A stretch of 64,000 nt of DNA from JANQIO01 sp043513815 (GTDB lineage Bacteria; Pseudomonadota; Gammaproteobacteria; Pseudomonadales; Halieaceae): contig CP121313.1 in assembly GCA_043513815.1 (NCBI GenBank), forward strand, positions 868,001 through 932,000. The letters are read 5' to 3'. Below, one piece after another: positions 1-8,823 of this stretch. How positions within the stretch are numbered: position 1 is the stretch's first letter; each line of letters begins with the position of its first letter. The notes under the pieces are model-generated. The model was not told where the DNA came from. It did not search any database and was given only the letters and a program-made list of their open reading frames with translations. The position numbers were made by a program, and so were the translations under genes.

Positions 1-995
1 CTACCAGTGGCCCGGGACTGTCGCTGATGCAGGAGTTTCTGGGACTTGCCTATTTTGCCGAGGTGCCCACGGTTCTGGTGGATGTGCAGCGAGCCGGTCC
101 GTCCACCGGTATGCCAACGCGGACCCAGCAGTCAGACATCCTGTCTGCGGCCTATTGCTCTCACGGCGATACCAAGCAGGTGCTGCTGTTCCCCTCCACT
201 CCCAAAGAGTGCTTCGACATGGCTGCCGAGGCCTTCGACCTCGCCGAGCGCCTGCAGACTCCCGTCATCGTGCTGAGCGACCTGGACCTGGGCATGAATG
301 ACAATATGTCGGCGCCGCTGAGCTGGGATGACGCCAGGCGCTATGACCGCGGCAAGGTGCTGTCCCAGTCAGAGCTCGACGGGCTGGAGCGCTACGGCCG
401 CTATGACGATGTGGACATGGATGCGATCTGTTATCGCACCATACCCGGCACCCATCCTGAGAAGGGCGCTTTCGTCACCCGCGGCACATCGCGGGACGAG
501 TTTGCTGCCTATACCGAAGTGGGGGAAGCCTATGAGCGCAATATGCTCAGGTTGATGGCAAAGTGGCAGACTGCCAAGCGTTATGTCCCTGAGCCGGCGT
601 TCACCCCGGCGGAGCGGCCCACAGAGCACGGGGTCATATTCTTTGGTACCAGCGAGGCCTCCAGCCTGGAAGCCCTGGACTACCTCGCGGAGGGAGGTGT
701 TCTCATGGATGCCATGCGGGTACGCGCTTTCCCTTTCAACGACGACGTAGAGGCGTTTATTGACCAACACGCCTTCACCTTCGTGATTGAGCAGAATCGG
801 GACGCACAGCTGCGGACCTTACTCATGGCAGAATTCGAGTTCGGACCGGACAAGCTGAAATCCGTCCTGTGTTTTGACGGTACGCCCATTAGCGCAAGAA
901 ATATTCGCAAGCAGATACTGCAGCAGCTACCTGACAGCAACGTCACGCCGTTGCGCCGAGAAACCGCTGGTCGCGGCAAGGGAGAATCCGCATGA
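1..995 (+). CDS. korA: 2-oxoacid:ferredoxin oxidoreductase, alpha subunit (5' truncated by window edge)
   Basis: C-terminal 330 residues of the alpha (fused gamma-alpha type) subunit of a 2-oxoglutarate:ferredoxin oxidoreductase. This cytoplasmic enzyme oxidatively decarboxylates 2-oxoglutarate to succinyl-CoA and reduces ferredoxin. The frame is already open at base 3 and starts with the pyrimidine-binding-domain signature TSGPGLSLMQEFLGLA, followed by the conserved QRAGPSTGMPTRTQQSD stretch. A Rossmann-like C-terminal domain carries FGTSEASSLEALDYL. The usual family length is about 600 residues, so roughly half is missing upstream. The stop overlaps the korB start by 4 bases, so the subunits are translationally coupled. 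Substrate preference between 2-oxoglutarate and other 2-oxoacids cannot be settled from this fragment; the Kor name rests on overall resemblance of the pair. Confidence 0.9.
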   Translation, partial: TSGPGLSLMQEFLGLAYFAEVPTVLVDVQRAGPSTGMPTRTQQSDILSAAYCSHGDTKQVLLFPSTPKECFDMAAEAFDLAERLQTPVIVLSDLDLGMNDNMSAPLSWDDARRYDRGKVLSQSELDGLERYGRYDDVDMDAICYRTIPGTHPEKGAFVTRGTSRDEFAAYTEVGEAYERNMLRLMAKWQTAKRYVPEPAFTPAERPTEHGVIFFGTSEASSLEALDYLAEGGVLMDAMRVRAFPFNDDVEAFIDQHAFTFVIEQNRDAQLRTLLMAEFEFGPDKLKSVLCFDGTPISARNIRKQILQQLPDSNVTPLRRETAGRGKGESA

Positions 996-2044
996 GCTTC
1001 ATCAACCCGACGTTCCGGCATCCCGAGTTGCCCGTCAACGACCTGGGCTACACCAAACAGGACTATGAGGGGGCGATCTCTACCCTGTGCGCCGGCTGTG
1101 GTCATGATTCGATCAGTGGCTCCATCATCCGGGCGGTGCATGAACTGTCGATCCCGCCTCACAAGATTGCCAAGCTGTCCGGTATCGGCTGCTCGTCCAA
1201 AACGCCGGCTTATTTTCTCGGTAACTCCCACGGCTTCAATGCCGTTCACGGGCGCATGCCCTCAGTGACCACCGGCGCCGCCATGGCCAACCGCGACCTT
1301 ATCTATCTGGGTGTCTCCGGGGATGGTGATACGGCATCGATTGGCGTGGGTCAGTTTACTCACGCCATTCGCCGCAACCTGAATATGGTCTATATCGTCA
1401 TGAACAATGGCTGCTACGGCCTGACCAAGGGTCAGGACAGTGCGACCGCGGACGAAGGCTCGGCCAGCAAGAAGGGAGAGGCTAACCCGTTTGGCTCCAT
1501 CGACCTGTGCTCTATGGCGTTAAACCTTGGTGCGACGTTCGTGTCTCGCAGCTTTTCGGGTGACAAGGAACAGCTCGTTCCCCTTATCAAGGCGGCGATC
1601 AGCCATCGCGGTTTTGCGCTGATCGACATTATCTCGCCCTGCGTGACCTTCAACAACAGCGGTGGTTCGACCAAGTCCTACGAGTTCGTCAGGTCTCATG
1701 CAGCAGCCACTGGCACCGTCGACTTTGTGCCAATGCGTGAGGAGATTACGGCTCAGTATGACCCCGGCACATCCACCGAGGTCACCATGCACGACGGTTC
1801 GGTCCTGCACCTGCGTAAGCTGGAAGAAGGCTTTGATCCCTTCAACAAGGCCTCGGCCATGACCGCCATGGAGCAACATCGGGGCGAGGGCAAGATCATG
1901 ACCGGCCTTATCTTCCTGGACCGCACCGCACCGGACCTGCATGAATTGCTGGATACGGTCCATCGGCCATTGAATACGCTGTCCGAGTCAGACCTCTGCC
2001 CCGGCAATCATGTGCTGGAGAACATCAACGCCTCGCTACGGTAA
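992..2044 (+). CDS. korB: 2-oxoacid:ferredoxin oxidoreductase, beta subunit
   Basis: Thiamine-diphosphate-binding beta subunit (350 residues, normal family length) of the KorAB complex. The N-terminal LCAGCGH motif has Cys33 and Cys36, and the ThDP/Mg site is visible as SGDGD near residue 110 followed by MNNGCYGLTKGQ. The ATG overlaps the korA stop in an ATGA arrangement. With KorA it would feed reduced ferredoxin into low-potential acceptors. An Rnf complex is encoded in the same window at 52377-57820, which is a plausible but unproven partner. An NhaC-type antiporter starts only 15 bases downstream and may be in the same transcript. Confidence 0.92.
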   Translation: MSFINPTFRHPELPVNDLGYTKQDYEGAISTLCAGCGHDSISGSIIRAVHELSIPPHKIAKLSGIGCSSKTPAYFLGNSHGFNAVHGRMPSVTTGAAMANRDLIYLGVSGDGDTASIGVGQFTHAIRRNLNMVYIVMNNGCYGLTKGQDSATADEGSASKKGEANPFGSIDLCSMALNLGATFVSRSFSGDKEQLVPLIKAAISHRGFALIDIISPCVTFNNSGGSTKSYEFVRSHAAATGTVDFVPMREEITAQYDPGTSTEVTMHDGSVLHLRKLEEGFDPFNKASAMTAMEQHRGEGKIMTGLIFLDRTAPDLHELLDTVHRPLNTLSESDLCPGNHVLENINASLR

Positions 2045-2059
2045 CGGCAACAAAACTCT

Positions 2060-3406
2060 ATGACGTCTTTTGGCTGGATCAGCCTGGTCCCAGCGCTGGT
2101 GGCTATCGCCACCGCTATAGTCAGCCGTCGTCCGATCGAATCGCTACTGGCGGGCGTATTGGCCGGACTGCTGTTGCTTGGGCCGATGGACGCTGTCGGA
2201 AATTTCTCCGCCATCCTGCTGGCGGTGATGATGGACGAGACCATTGCCTGGGTGATTATTGTCTGCGGCCTTATGGGCAGCCTCATTACGCTGCTGATGC
2301 GGGTGGGCGCCGCTTCGGCATTCAGCCGAATGCTGGCGGCGCGTGCTCACAACCGCGAGATGGCGTTGATTTATACCTGGCTGCTGGGCCTGGTGATTTT
2401 TATCGATGATTACCTGAACGCGCTGGCAGTGGGATCGGCCATGCGCAAGGTCACCGATCGCTTTGGCGTATCCCGGGAGATGCTGGCCTACGTGGTGGAT
2501 TCCACCGCGGCGCCCATGTGCATGCTGGTGCCTGTCTCTACCTGGGCGGTATTTTTTTCAGGCGTGCTGGAGGTATCGGAAGTAGCGGCGCCCGGGGAGG
2601 GCATGGCGCTCTTCATCAGCGCCATACCTTTCATGCTGTACCCCTGGATTGCAATCATCATGGTGCCACTGGTCGCCACCGGTCACATTCCGGCACTGGG
2701 TCCAATGCGCGCGGCGGAAGCCCGCGGCGTGGTGGTGGATACAGTGCGCCACGGGGATGATTTTTCCTTTGAAGAAATAGACAACGGCCAGCGCGTGGGT
2801 ATTCATCATTTCCTCGTGCCGATCCTGGTCATGCTGGGCGTGAGTATTTATGCCGACCTCGATGTGCAAATTGGCGTACTGGTGGCCGTCGCGGCGACGA
2901 TTCTGATGTTCGGTCTGCAGCGGCTCATGGCATGGACCGACATGTTTGATGCGGTGCTGGACGGTATCAAGATCATGGTGCCTGCCCTGACCATCGTGAT
3001 CGTTGCCTTCATGTTTAAGGAAGTCAACGACCGCCTCGGTCTTGCCCCCTATGTCATCGGAAACGTGGAGCCCTTCATGACCGCAGCTGCGCTCCCACTG
3101 GTGGTGTTCGTCACCATGGCGTTGATTTCGTTTGCCACCGGGTCGAGTTGGGGGGTCTTTGCCATCGCCATTCCCATCGTGCTGCCATTAGCCGAAGCGG
3201 TGGGCGTCAGTGCGCCCCTGGCCATTGGTGCCCTCATGTCAGCCAGTGCATTTGGCAGTCACGCCTGCTTTTACAGTGATGCCACTGTGCTCGCTGCCCA
3301 GGGTTCCGGTTGCGGGGTAATGGAGCATGCGCTTACGCAGATTCCCTATGCGCTGATCGCCGCCGTGCTGTCAGGCATCGGGCTTTCGGTGCTGGCGGTA
3401 TTATAA
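2060..3406 (+). CDS. NhaC-family Na+/H+ antiporter-like transporter
   Basis: Polytopic inner-membrane protein of 448 residues with about 11-12 hydrophobic segments, matching the Na_H_antiporter (NhaC) family. Diagnostic stretches are FIDDYLNALAVGSAMR, the following VTDRFGVSREMLAYVVDST and the TAAPMCMLVPVSTWA segment, plus ATGSSWGVFAIAIPIVLPLA in the second half. Family members exchange Na+ for H+ or move small organic acids or amino acids, and the transported species cannot be fixed here. The ATG at 2060 lies 15 bases after korB with only a weak ribosome-binding site, so expression probably depends on korAB transcription. A 245-base gap then separates it from the next gene. Confidence 0.82.
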   Translation: MTSFGWISLVPALVAIATAIVSRRPIESLLAGVLAGLLLLGPMDAVGNFSAILLAVMMDETIAWVIIVCGLMGSLITLLMRVGAASAFSRMLAARAHNREMALIYTWLLGLVIFIDDYLNALAVGSAMRKVTDRFGVSREMLAYVVDSTAAPMCMLVPVSTWAVFFSGVLEVSEVAAPGEGMALFISAIPFMLYPWIAIIMVPLVATGHIPALGPMRAAEARGVVVDTVRHGDDFSFEEIDNGQRVGIHHFLVPILVMLGVSIYADLDVQIGVLVAVAATILMFGLQRLMAWTDMFDAVLDGIKIMVPALTIVIVAFMFKEVNDRLGLAPYVIGNVEPFMTAAALPLVVFVTMALISFATGSSWGVFAIAIPIVLPLAEAVGVSAPLAIGALMSASAFGSHACFYSDATVLAAQGSGCGVMEHALTQIPYALIAAVLSGIGLSVLAVL

Positions 3407-3651
3407 GAAACCAGTTATCGTAATCGAATTGACAGCAAGATAACTGCACTCTGTTGGCGTCATGGCCTTCCCGTGGCGTCACGCGGCGTAAGCGGCGCGA
3501 TTTAATTGAGAGGCCGGTCACAGTGGTAGCCGATGCGGTCGATTTTGCAACGCGTCATGGTTTTAAATCCGTATACTTTCCAGACCGCGAACAGGGTCCC
3601 AACGACAATATGCCGCGCCGCCTCAGCAGGCGCGACAAGACGAGGCAAGCT

Positions 3652-4107
3652 ATGCAGCTTTCGAAGAGTTTTCTCATATCAGAGATGGCGCTTTTCGATT
3701 CCCTGAACGTGGACGAAGTCCAGGAAATCCAGAAGTGGCTGATCTTCAAGAAGCTTGATCAGGGTACTGTTATCTACAAGCAGGGCAGCAGTGGGCGATC
3801 GGTCTGTTTTGTGGTCGATGGTGAGTTGAACGTGATCAAGCGCGCTGATGAAGGTGATGCCACAATTGCCAAGATTGGCAAGGGCGAATCTGTCGGCGAG
3901 ATGGCGATTATCGACGGCCTGACCCGTTCCGCTGATGTGGTGGCGGCCACCGAGGCCCAGGTGCTCATTCTCAAGCGCGATGATTTTGACAAGCTGGTCG
4001 CCGAGCAGCCCGAAATCGGGGTGAAGATTCTCAGATCACTGGCCAGGGCACTCAGCATGACGCTGCGTGACCGATCCGAGACGCTGGCTCGCCTGATGCA
4101 CGTCTGA
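3652..4107 (+). CDS. Small cyclic-nucleotide-binding-domain protein
   Basis: A 151-residue cytoplasmic protein consisting essentially of one cyclic nucleotide-binding (CAP_ED) domain with no DNA-binding helix-turn-helix. The domain spans about residues 15-130. It shows the beta-roll glycines and the phosphate-binding-cassette-like segment GKGESVGEMAIIDGLTRSAD, where Glu and Arg occupy the positions that contact a cyclic phosphate in CRP-type domains. I chose the ATG at 3652 because it follows GAGG and begins the conserved part; the frame stays open upstream to 3454 but that extension looks non-coding. A TATACT at 3572-3577 might be a -10 box. An intrinsic terminator follows directly. The ligand (cAMP, cGMP or none) and the effector partner are unknown. 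Confidence 0.78.
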   Translation: MQLSKSFLISEMALFDSLNVDEVQEIQKWLIFKKLDQGTVIYKQGSSGRSVCFVVDGELNVIKRADEGDATIAKIGKGESVGEMAIIDGLTRSADVVAATEAQVLILKRDDFDKLVAEQPEIGVKILRSLARALSMTLRDRSETLARLMHV

Positions 4108-4109
4108 AA

Positions 4110-4133
4110 CCCGGGCTCCCGGCCCGGGCTTTT
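4110..4133 (+). terminator. Intrinsic terminator after the cyclic-nucleotide-binding protein
   Basis: Seven-base-pair all-GC stem: CCCGGGC at 4110-4116 pairs with GCCCGGG at 4122-4128 around a 5-base loop, followed by C and a run of four T's. It starts 2 bases after the stop codon at 4107. This is the most convincing Rho-independent terminator I see in the window. Confidence 0.8.
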
Positions 4134-4181
4134 CCCCATCATTCTTCTCTCTCTCCGCTGACCGGCTTGCCACTCTTGGTG

Positions 4182-4205
4182 ATATGGTGCAATATAACAC
4201 CATAT
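4182..4205. promoter_or_regulatory. Perfect 8-base inverted repeat upstream of the DUF3192 lipoprotein gene
   Basis: ATATGGTG at 4182-4189 and CACCATAT at 4198-4205 form a perfect inverted repeat around an 8-base A/T-rich spacer that contains TATAA. It lies 44 bases before the ATG at 4250. It is best read as an operator overlapping a promoter; the short stem and lack of a T-run argue against a terminator. The binding protein is unknown. Confidence 0.5.
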
Positions 4206-4249
4206 TAGCTGGTGCCGGCATCGGCGCCCCACGGAGTGAGGAGAAAACC

Positions 4250-4615
4250 ATGAAACGCGTAGCAACCATTCTTGCCGCCCTGGCGGCCACTGCAGCCCTC
4301 TCTGGCTGTGTGATCGTTAACGGCGAGCCCGGTTGGGTCGGCAGCAGTGACTGGGAGCGCGAGCAGGAGCGCAACAGCGAGAAAATCGCCGATCTCGATA
4401 TTGGCATGGAGCGCAGTGCAGTTGTCAGTCGGCTGGGAACCCCCAGCTTTTCCGAAGCGTTCAGCCGTGATGGTGACGAGTATCGGATTCTGTTCTTCCG
4501 CACCCGGCACCGGCATTCAGATGGCGACACCACCCGTGATGAAACCACTCCGCTGGTGTTCAAGAACGATACCCTGATTGGCTGGGGCGAAGAGGTCTAC
4601 GCAACCGTGCGCTGA
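4250..4615 (+). CDS. DUF3192-family lipoprotein
   Basis: A 121-residue envelope lipoprotein. The ATG at 4250 is preceded by GGAGTGAGGAG. The signal peptide is short and ends in the lipobox LSGC, giving a lipidated Cys at about residue 19. The mature part has an acidic helix (WEREQERNSEKIADL), then a small SmpA/OmlA-like fold: GMERSAVVSRLGTPSFSEAF, an RILFFRTRH strand and a conserved ending around TPLVFKNDTLIGWG. These match the uncharacterised DUF3192 family of marine Gammaproteobacteria. By analogy with SmpA/OmlA folds it may stabilise an envelope complex, but that is inference. It is monocistronic, with a palindrome at 4182-4205 in its leader. Confidence 0.8.
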   Translation: MKRVATILAALAATAALSGCVIVNGEPGWVGSSDWEREQERNSEKIADLDIGMERSAVVSRLGTPSFSEAFSRDGDEYRILFFRTRHRHSDGDTTRDETTPLVFKNDTLIGWGEEVYATVR

Positions 4616-4669
4616 AACCGGGTCTTCTGCGTATGATGCCGGTAACGGCAGACGATCCAGGAGGCTACC

Positions 4670-5224
4670 GTGAACGACAACTGGCGCGCTTCACTGTCAC
4701 AAGCGCTGCGGCGGAATCGCCGTGATGCGCATCATCGCTACATGCAACTCGCCACTCTCGCAGAGGACGGTTGGCCTGCAAACCGTACCGTCGTGTTCAG
4801 GGGGTTCAGTGAAGATGGCCAGCGCCTGCAGGTGGCCACCGATACCCGTAGCGCGAAGGTCGCGGAGCTCGCTGAGCACGATGGGGTGGAAATTTGCTGG
4901 TACTTCACCCGTAGTCGCGAACAGTTCCGTATTCGTGGGCAGGCGTCACTGCACGACGCGTTCTCGAGTGAGGCAGCGGCCCGGGCCCGGTTGTGGTCCT
5001 CCCTGTCGGAGGGCGCTCGCGCCCAGTTTTACTGGCCGGACCCCGGACGTCCATTGGGTGAAGGTGATACCGTCGCCGCCGGCGACGGCCCGCCTGCGTC
5101 CTTTCTGCTGCTAGAAGTCACCCCCCTGCGCGTCGACCACCTGGAGCTTGAGGCGGATCCGCAGCAGCGCCGCCTTTCCCGTCAGCTTGACGGCGCCTGG
5201 CAGACCATCGCTATCAATCCCTGA
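4670..5224 (+). CDS. Pyridoxamine 5'-phosphate oxidase-like FMN-binding protein (Alr4036 type)
   Basis: A 184-residue soluble protein of the split-barrel FMN-binding superfamily, closest to the Pyridox_oxase_2 / Alr4036 group and not PdxH proper. The N-terminal half has the typical run RRDAHHRYMQLATLAEDG, then NRTVVFRGF and a central CWYFTRSREQFRIRG segment that would form the flavin-binding strands. The GTG start at 4670 follows CAGGAGG seven bases upstream. Members are assumed to bind FMN and act as oxidases or reductases with unknown substrates. It sits 54 bases after the lipoprotein gene on the same strand with no functional link. The fold is secure, the reaction is not. Confidence 0.8.
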   Translation: MNDNWRASLSQALRRNRRDAHHRYMQLATLAEDGWPANRTVVFRGFSEDGQRLQVATDTRSAKVAELAEHDGVEICWYFTRSREQFRIRGQASLHDAFSSEAAARARLWSSLSEGARAQFYWPDPGRPLGEGDTVAAGDGPPASFLLLEVTPLRVDHLELEADPQQRRLSRQLDGAWQTIAINP

Positions 5225-5225
5225 A

Positions 5226-5239
5226 GCGCAGTCATGCGC
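5226..5239 (+). terminator. Weak hairpin after the FMN-binding oxidase-like gene
   Basis: GCGCA at 5226-5230 pairs with TGCGC at 5235-5239 around a GTCA loop, 2 bases after the stop at 5224. There is no T-run, so it could be an attenuating or stabilising hairpin; a true intrinsic terminator is unlikely. Confidence 0.3.
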
Positions 5240-5346
5240 CGAAACAACGCTCGGTGACGGCACTCCTGACCTTTTCTGTACTCCAATAGAAGGAACGTCC
5301 GGCCCGGCATGCTAGGCTGATATTGGCAGAATGAGGAGACAGAGAT

Positions 5347-6216
5347 ATGCAGGCAGATCCCAGTGAGCGCATGAGTGACCTTGGCCAGGACGGCGGTCCG
5401 CCGATGGTGCCCATTCTGGCGGGGCTGGTGGTACTGGTGGCAATCGCTGCCTGGTGGTTTTCAGGTCCCGACGAGACCCCAACTCCGGAACCTGTCCGCA
5501 GCGTGGAGCCCGCGCCGCCGCCGGCCCCTGCACCAGAGCCGGAGCCAGAGCCTGCTCCCGATATCCCGGAACCCCCACCTACCCCGGCGCCGGCACCGGA
5601 GCCTGCACCGACTCCGGTGCCAGCAGCACCTGCGCTTACCCTGGAAGTCAGTGACGATGCTCTGCGGGAACAGTTTTCCCCGGCGCTGGTGGATGGGCCA
5701 CTGGCACCGATTCTCCAGGCCGACAATCTGATAGAGCGCGGTGCGGCGGTACTGGATGGTCTTAGTCGGGGGGGGCTGCAATACAAGTTGCTGCCGGTGA
5801 CTCCGCCGGAGGGCAAGTTTGCCGTGCGCAAACAAGGCAACCAGGCGGTGATGGATCCGGCGGGCTACCGCCGCTACGACGCTTACGCGCGGGCTATCGA
5901 ATCGATGGATACTGAGCTTCTGGTCGCCGGTTTCAATCGGTTCCGGCCCCTGCTCGAGGAAGCTTATGCCATGCTGGGCTACAACGCTGAGGATTTTGAC
6001 AACACCCTGGTTCGCGGCCTGGATCGCATCATCGCGGCGCCCGTCATTGAGGCTCCCCTGGAGGTCCGCAAGATAGAAGCTGTCTACAAATATGAAAATC
6101 CTGACCTGGAGCGCCTGCCTGAGTTGCACAAGCAGTTGCTGCGCGCAGGGCCGGAAAATACGCGGCGTATACAGGCCAAGGCGCGGGCGCTGCGAGAAGC
6201 ACTCCTGACTCAGTAG
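5347..6216 (+). CDS. DUF3014 domain protein with proline-rich periplasmic linker
   Basis: A 289-residue protein anchored by one N-terminal transmembrane helix (about residues 19-38, VPILAGLVVLVAIAAWWF). A roughly 60-residue linker very rich in Pro, Ala and Glu (PEP/PAPEPEP repeats) follows, then a globular C-terminal DUF3014 domain from about residue 97. That domain contains GGLQYKLLPVTPPEGKF, DPAGYRRYDAYARAIESMD and YAMLGYN. Topology suggests an inner-membrane protein whose linker spans part of the periplasm. The family function is unknown. The ATG at 5347 follows GAGGAGA; an internal ATG at 5374 is a less likely start. It is probably a single-gene unit; the next gene converges from 6325. 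Confidence 0.82.
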   Translation: MQADPSERMSDLGQDGGPPMVPILAGLVVLVAIAAWWFSGPDETPTPEPVRSVEPAPPPAPAPEPEPEPAPDIPEPPPTPAPAPEPAPTPVPAAPALTLEVSDDALREQFSPALVDGPLAPILQADNLIERGAAVLDGLSRGGLQYKLLPVTPPEGKFAVRKQGNQAVMDPAGYRRYDAYARAIESMDTELLVAGFNRFRPLLEEAYAMLGYNAEDFDNTLVRGLDRIIAAPVIEAPLEVRKIEAVYKYENPDLERLPELHKQLLRAGPENTRRIQAKARALREALLTQ

Positions 6217-6324
6217 CCTCGTTCCTACCCGCTACTCGCAGGCGTTGCGCTTGTGTGGTGGGTAGTAGGTCGGCGGTGGTTGGAAGTGCCTGTTGGACGC
6301 CCGCTGTCTGCGAGGCGTCGCGAT

Positions 6325-7452
6325 TCAACCGAAGGTGTCTTCGCCGAACTGATCCTGGATCCTGGTCACTTCGTCCATTCGGGTAAGCAGCGCCATCACG
6401 CAGTCGGCGTCAAGGCGTTTGCCCGCCATGCTCATCAAGGTGTCCACGGCGTGGGCGTTGCTCCAGGCATCCTTGTAGGGTCGTGAACTGGTCAGGGCAT
6501 CGAACACGTCGGCAACTGCAACGATGCGTGCTTCCAGCGGGATTTCGTCACCCTTGATGCCGTGCGGGTAGCCGCTGCCGTCCACGGCTTCATGGTGATA
6601 GGCAGTGATATTGCGCAGCATTTCGGTGTGCTCAAAATTCTGCAGGCCAAAGTTTTCGATCAGGTCGTTGATGATGCCCTCTCCGACCTTGGCGTGGCTC
6701 TTCATGATCCCCATTTCGGCGTCGTTGAGTTTGTCAGGCTTTAGCAGGATGCTGTCGGGAATGCCGATTTTGCCGATGTCGTGCAAGGGTGCAAACATGA
6801 ACAGGTGCTCGATAAAGCTGTCGCTGAGCTTGTACTTGTGGTCCAGCCCCTGAGCAATCAGCCTGCAGTAGCGAGACATGCGATCCAGGTGGCTGCCCGT
6901 TTCCGGGTCGCGGACATGGGTGATGCGGCCAGTGGTGCTGACCGCGGCTGCCAGTGTCTGGATCGACGTCAACTCGTTGATGATCATCAGCGAGATAAGA
7001 TGGGCATAAGGGTCCATCTGCCGAAGCACCCGCTCGGTGAACACATCGCGCTGGTTTGAGTTGAAGAAGATGAAGCCGATGAAAACGCCTTCGTTGAAAA
7101 TAGGTAGCGTGTAGCTGGCGGCATAGCCGGCACGGCCGATGCGTTTGGTATGTTCGGCCGAGCCATCGTCAAAGGTCACCGCGTGATTGATGACCCGCGG
7201 CAGCTTCTGGTCAAGGATAGCCTTCAGTGAGGGCGCCTCGGACATGTTGGCCTGATAGTGGTCCAGCGGGTTTTCGTCACCACTGGAATGCAGGTAGGTA
7301 CTCAGCGTATCGGTCTTGTCATCGTAAATAGCGATGGCAATGCGCACGATGAACGGGAACATGTCCTGCAGCGACCGGTGGGCCGCCACAATGCGTTCCT
7401 GCAGTGGAAGGGCTTCGTCCAGCGCACTTAACGAATCTCTATGCTCTGTCAT
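6325..7452 (-). CDS. GAF-like plus HD-GYP domain protein (probable c-di-GMP phosphodiesterase)
   Basis: A 375-residue cytoplasmic signalling protein. The N-terminal 170 residues resemble a GAF sensor domain (PIFNEGVFIGFIFFNSNQRDVF). The C-terminal HD-GYP domain has His224-Asp225 in LHDIGKIGIPDS and the second metal-binding block HHEAVDGSGYP at 286-296, followed by ARIVAVADVFDALTSSRPYK. All the hallmark HD-GYP residues (HD, HHExxDGxGYP) are present, so hydrolysis of c-di-GMP to GMP is expected. It has no receiver domain and no adjacent sensor kinase, so input probably comes through the GAF domain. It is transcribed alone, divergent from the ATP-grasp gene. Confidence 0.9.
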   Translation of the reverse strand: MTEHRDSLSALDEALPLQERIVAAHRSLQDMFPFIVRIAIAIYDDKTDTLSTYLHSSGDENPLDHYQANMSEAPSLKAILDQKLPRVINHAVTFDDGSAEHTKRIGRAGYAASYTLPIFNEGVFIGFIFFNSNQRDVFTERVLRQMDPYAHLISLMIINELTSIQTLAAAVSTTGRITHVRDPETGSHLDRMSRYCRLIAQGLDHKYKLSDSFIEHLFMFAPLHDIGKIGIPDSILLKPDKLNDAEMGIMKSHAKVGEGIINDLIENFGLQNFEHTEMLRNITAYHHEAVDGSGYPHGIKGDEIPLEARIVAVADVFDALTSSRPYKDAWSNAHAVDTLMSMAGKRLDADCVMALLTRMDEVTRIQDQFGEDTFG

Positions 7453-7650
7453 GAGCGGTATTTTGCCTTTGCACGTAGCGGCCCGCAGGCCTTTTATTTT
7501 CTAATGTTGACATTTTGTGACCACCATCCGCTTTGCGCAAGCATGGTGTTCAATCTTTGCACACACGGTTTACATATGTTTTAAGCTTGTTGCTCAAGGA
7601 TTTCAGGCTTTTTCTCGCCATGTTTGACGTGCTTCACAAGTTATTCCCCA

Positions 7651-8823
7651 ATGTTGTTTCATAAACGCACTTTCACCGGGCCCACGGTGATGTTGACGCT
7701 GGGACGCCTGCCCAAGGCTCTGGAATTGGCCAGGGCGCTGCACGCCGCGGGCTGTCGTGTGGTGGTGGCGGAACCGTTTCGCTGGCATCTCTGCAAGCCG
7801 TCGCGGGCGGTGGCCGCCAGTTACCAGGTCTGTGCCCCCAATGCCGATCGCCAGGCCTACTTGCGCGACCTGCTGGCGGTGATAGAGCTTGAGCAGGTAG
7901 AGCTGGTCGTCCCGGTGTCCGAGGAGGCCCTGCACGTCGCCGCCTTGCGAGACTCACTGCCGGAGGGTGTGCAGCTGCTGTGTCCGGGCTTTGGCGCCCT
8001 GGCACGGATGCACGACAAGCTTGCTTTCGCCCGCTACGCCGCCTCGCGCGGATTGTCCGTGCCGGCCACACAGCCCGAGAATACCGAGGCAGCAGAGGCC
8101 TTGATGACGGCCGGGGACTACGTCGCAAAGCCCGCCCACAGCTGCTCCGGGATCGGGGTCAGTCTGTGTCGGGACGGCACACGACACAAACGGGGAGCCC
8201 CCGGCATGCTGGTGCAGGAACTGCTGGAAGGCGATCACATCAGTTCCCTGTCTCTGCTGCATGAAGGCCGCGAACTGGTCACTGTGCTGTATCGCGGGGC
8301 TGTCTACGCTGGCACGGTGGCCATCTGTTTCGAGCGGGTTGACGTCGCGCCGTCGGTTTATAGCTGGATTCGCAAGTTTTTTGAGGGCATTGACTACAGC
8401 GGCTTTATCGCCTTTGATTTCATTGTCGATGCCCAGGGCGAAGCGAGGGCCATCGAGTGCAACCCCCGGCCTACCAGCGGTGTTCATTTCCTGGACCCTG
8501 TCGCCCTCGGGCAGGCCATGCTGACGCCGGAATCGGTGGACGCCATCCCCTTGAAGCCGGTGAAAAGAATGCAGTGGGCCTACTCGACTCTTACCGAGGC
8601 CTATGCGGCGATCCTGCGGCCGGCGGAATCTGCGCGCCGCTTCAAGCGGCTGTTCACGTCCCGGGATGTGGTCTGGTCCCTGAGAGACCCGCTGCCTTTC
8701 CTGTTGATGACGCCAATGTCCTGGGAGATTCTGTGGCCTGCCATGACCACGGACCTCACCCTCGGTGAGGCCACGCAACAGGATATTGCCTGGCTGTCAG
8801 GTGGCTCTGAACCCCGGGCCTAG
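7651..8823 (+). CDS. ATP-grasp enzyme (carbamoyl-phosphate-synthase-like ligase), product unknown
   Basis: A 390-residue soluble ATP-grasp protein. It starts with a Rossmann-type pre-ATP-grasp domain (LGRLPKALELARALHAAGC). The ATP-grasp core has DYVAKPAHSCSGIGVSLC as the nucleotide-binding strand and loop, and the metal-binding end is IECNPRPTSGVHF around residues 265-278. The C-terminal 80 residues are family-specific. Such enzymes join a carboxylate to an amine or thiol through an acyl-phosphate, but the substrate cannot be read from sequence. I preferred the ATG at 7651; a TTG at 7624 and an ATG at 7690 are alternatives. Its stop shares the four bases CTAG with the stop of the convergent P450 gene. 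Confidence 0.8.
   Translation: MLFHKRTFTGPTVMLTLGRLPKALELARALHAAGCRVVVAEPFRWHLCKPSRAVAASYQVCAPNADRQAYLRDLLAVIELEQVELVVPVSEEALHVAALRDSLPEGVQLLCPGFGALARMHDKLAFARYAASRGLSVPATQPENTEAAEALMTAGDYVAKPAHSCSGIGVSLCRDGTRHKRGAPGMLVQELLEGDHISSLSLLHEGRELVTVLYRGAVYAGTVAICFERVDVAPSVYSWIRKFFEGIDYSGFIAFDFIVDAQGEARAIECNPRPTSGVHFLDPVALGQAMLTPESVDAIPLKPVKRMQWAYSTLTEAYAAILRPAESARRFKRLFTSRDVVWSLRDPLPFLLMTPMSWEILWPAMTTDLTLGEATQQDIAWLSGGSEPRA

Noticed and set aside
7507..7512. TTGACA upstream of the ATP-grasp gene as a -35 box
   Set aside because: No acceptable -10 element 15-19 bases downstream.
7620..7664. 14-codon frame (MFDVLHKLFPNVVS) overlapping the start of the ATP-grasp gene
   Set aside because: Considered as a leader or substrate peptide for the ligase, but the ribosome-binding site is too far away and there is no sign of conservation.
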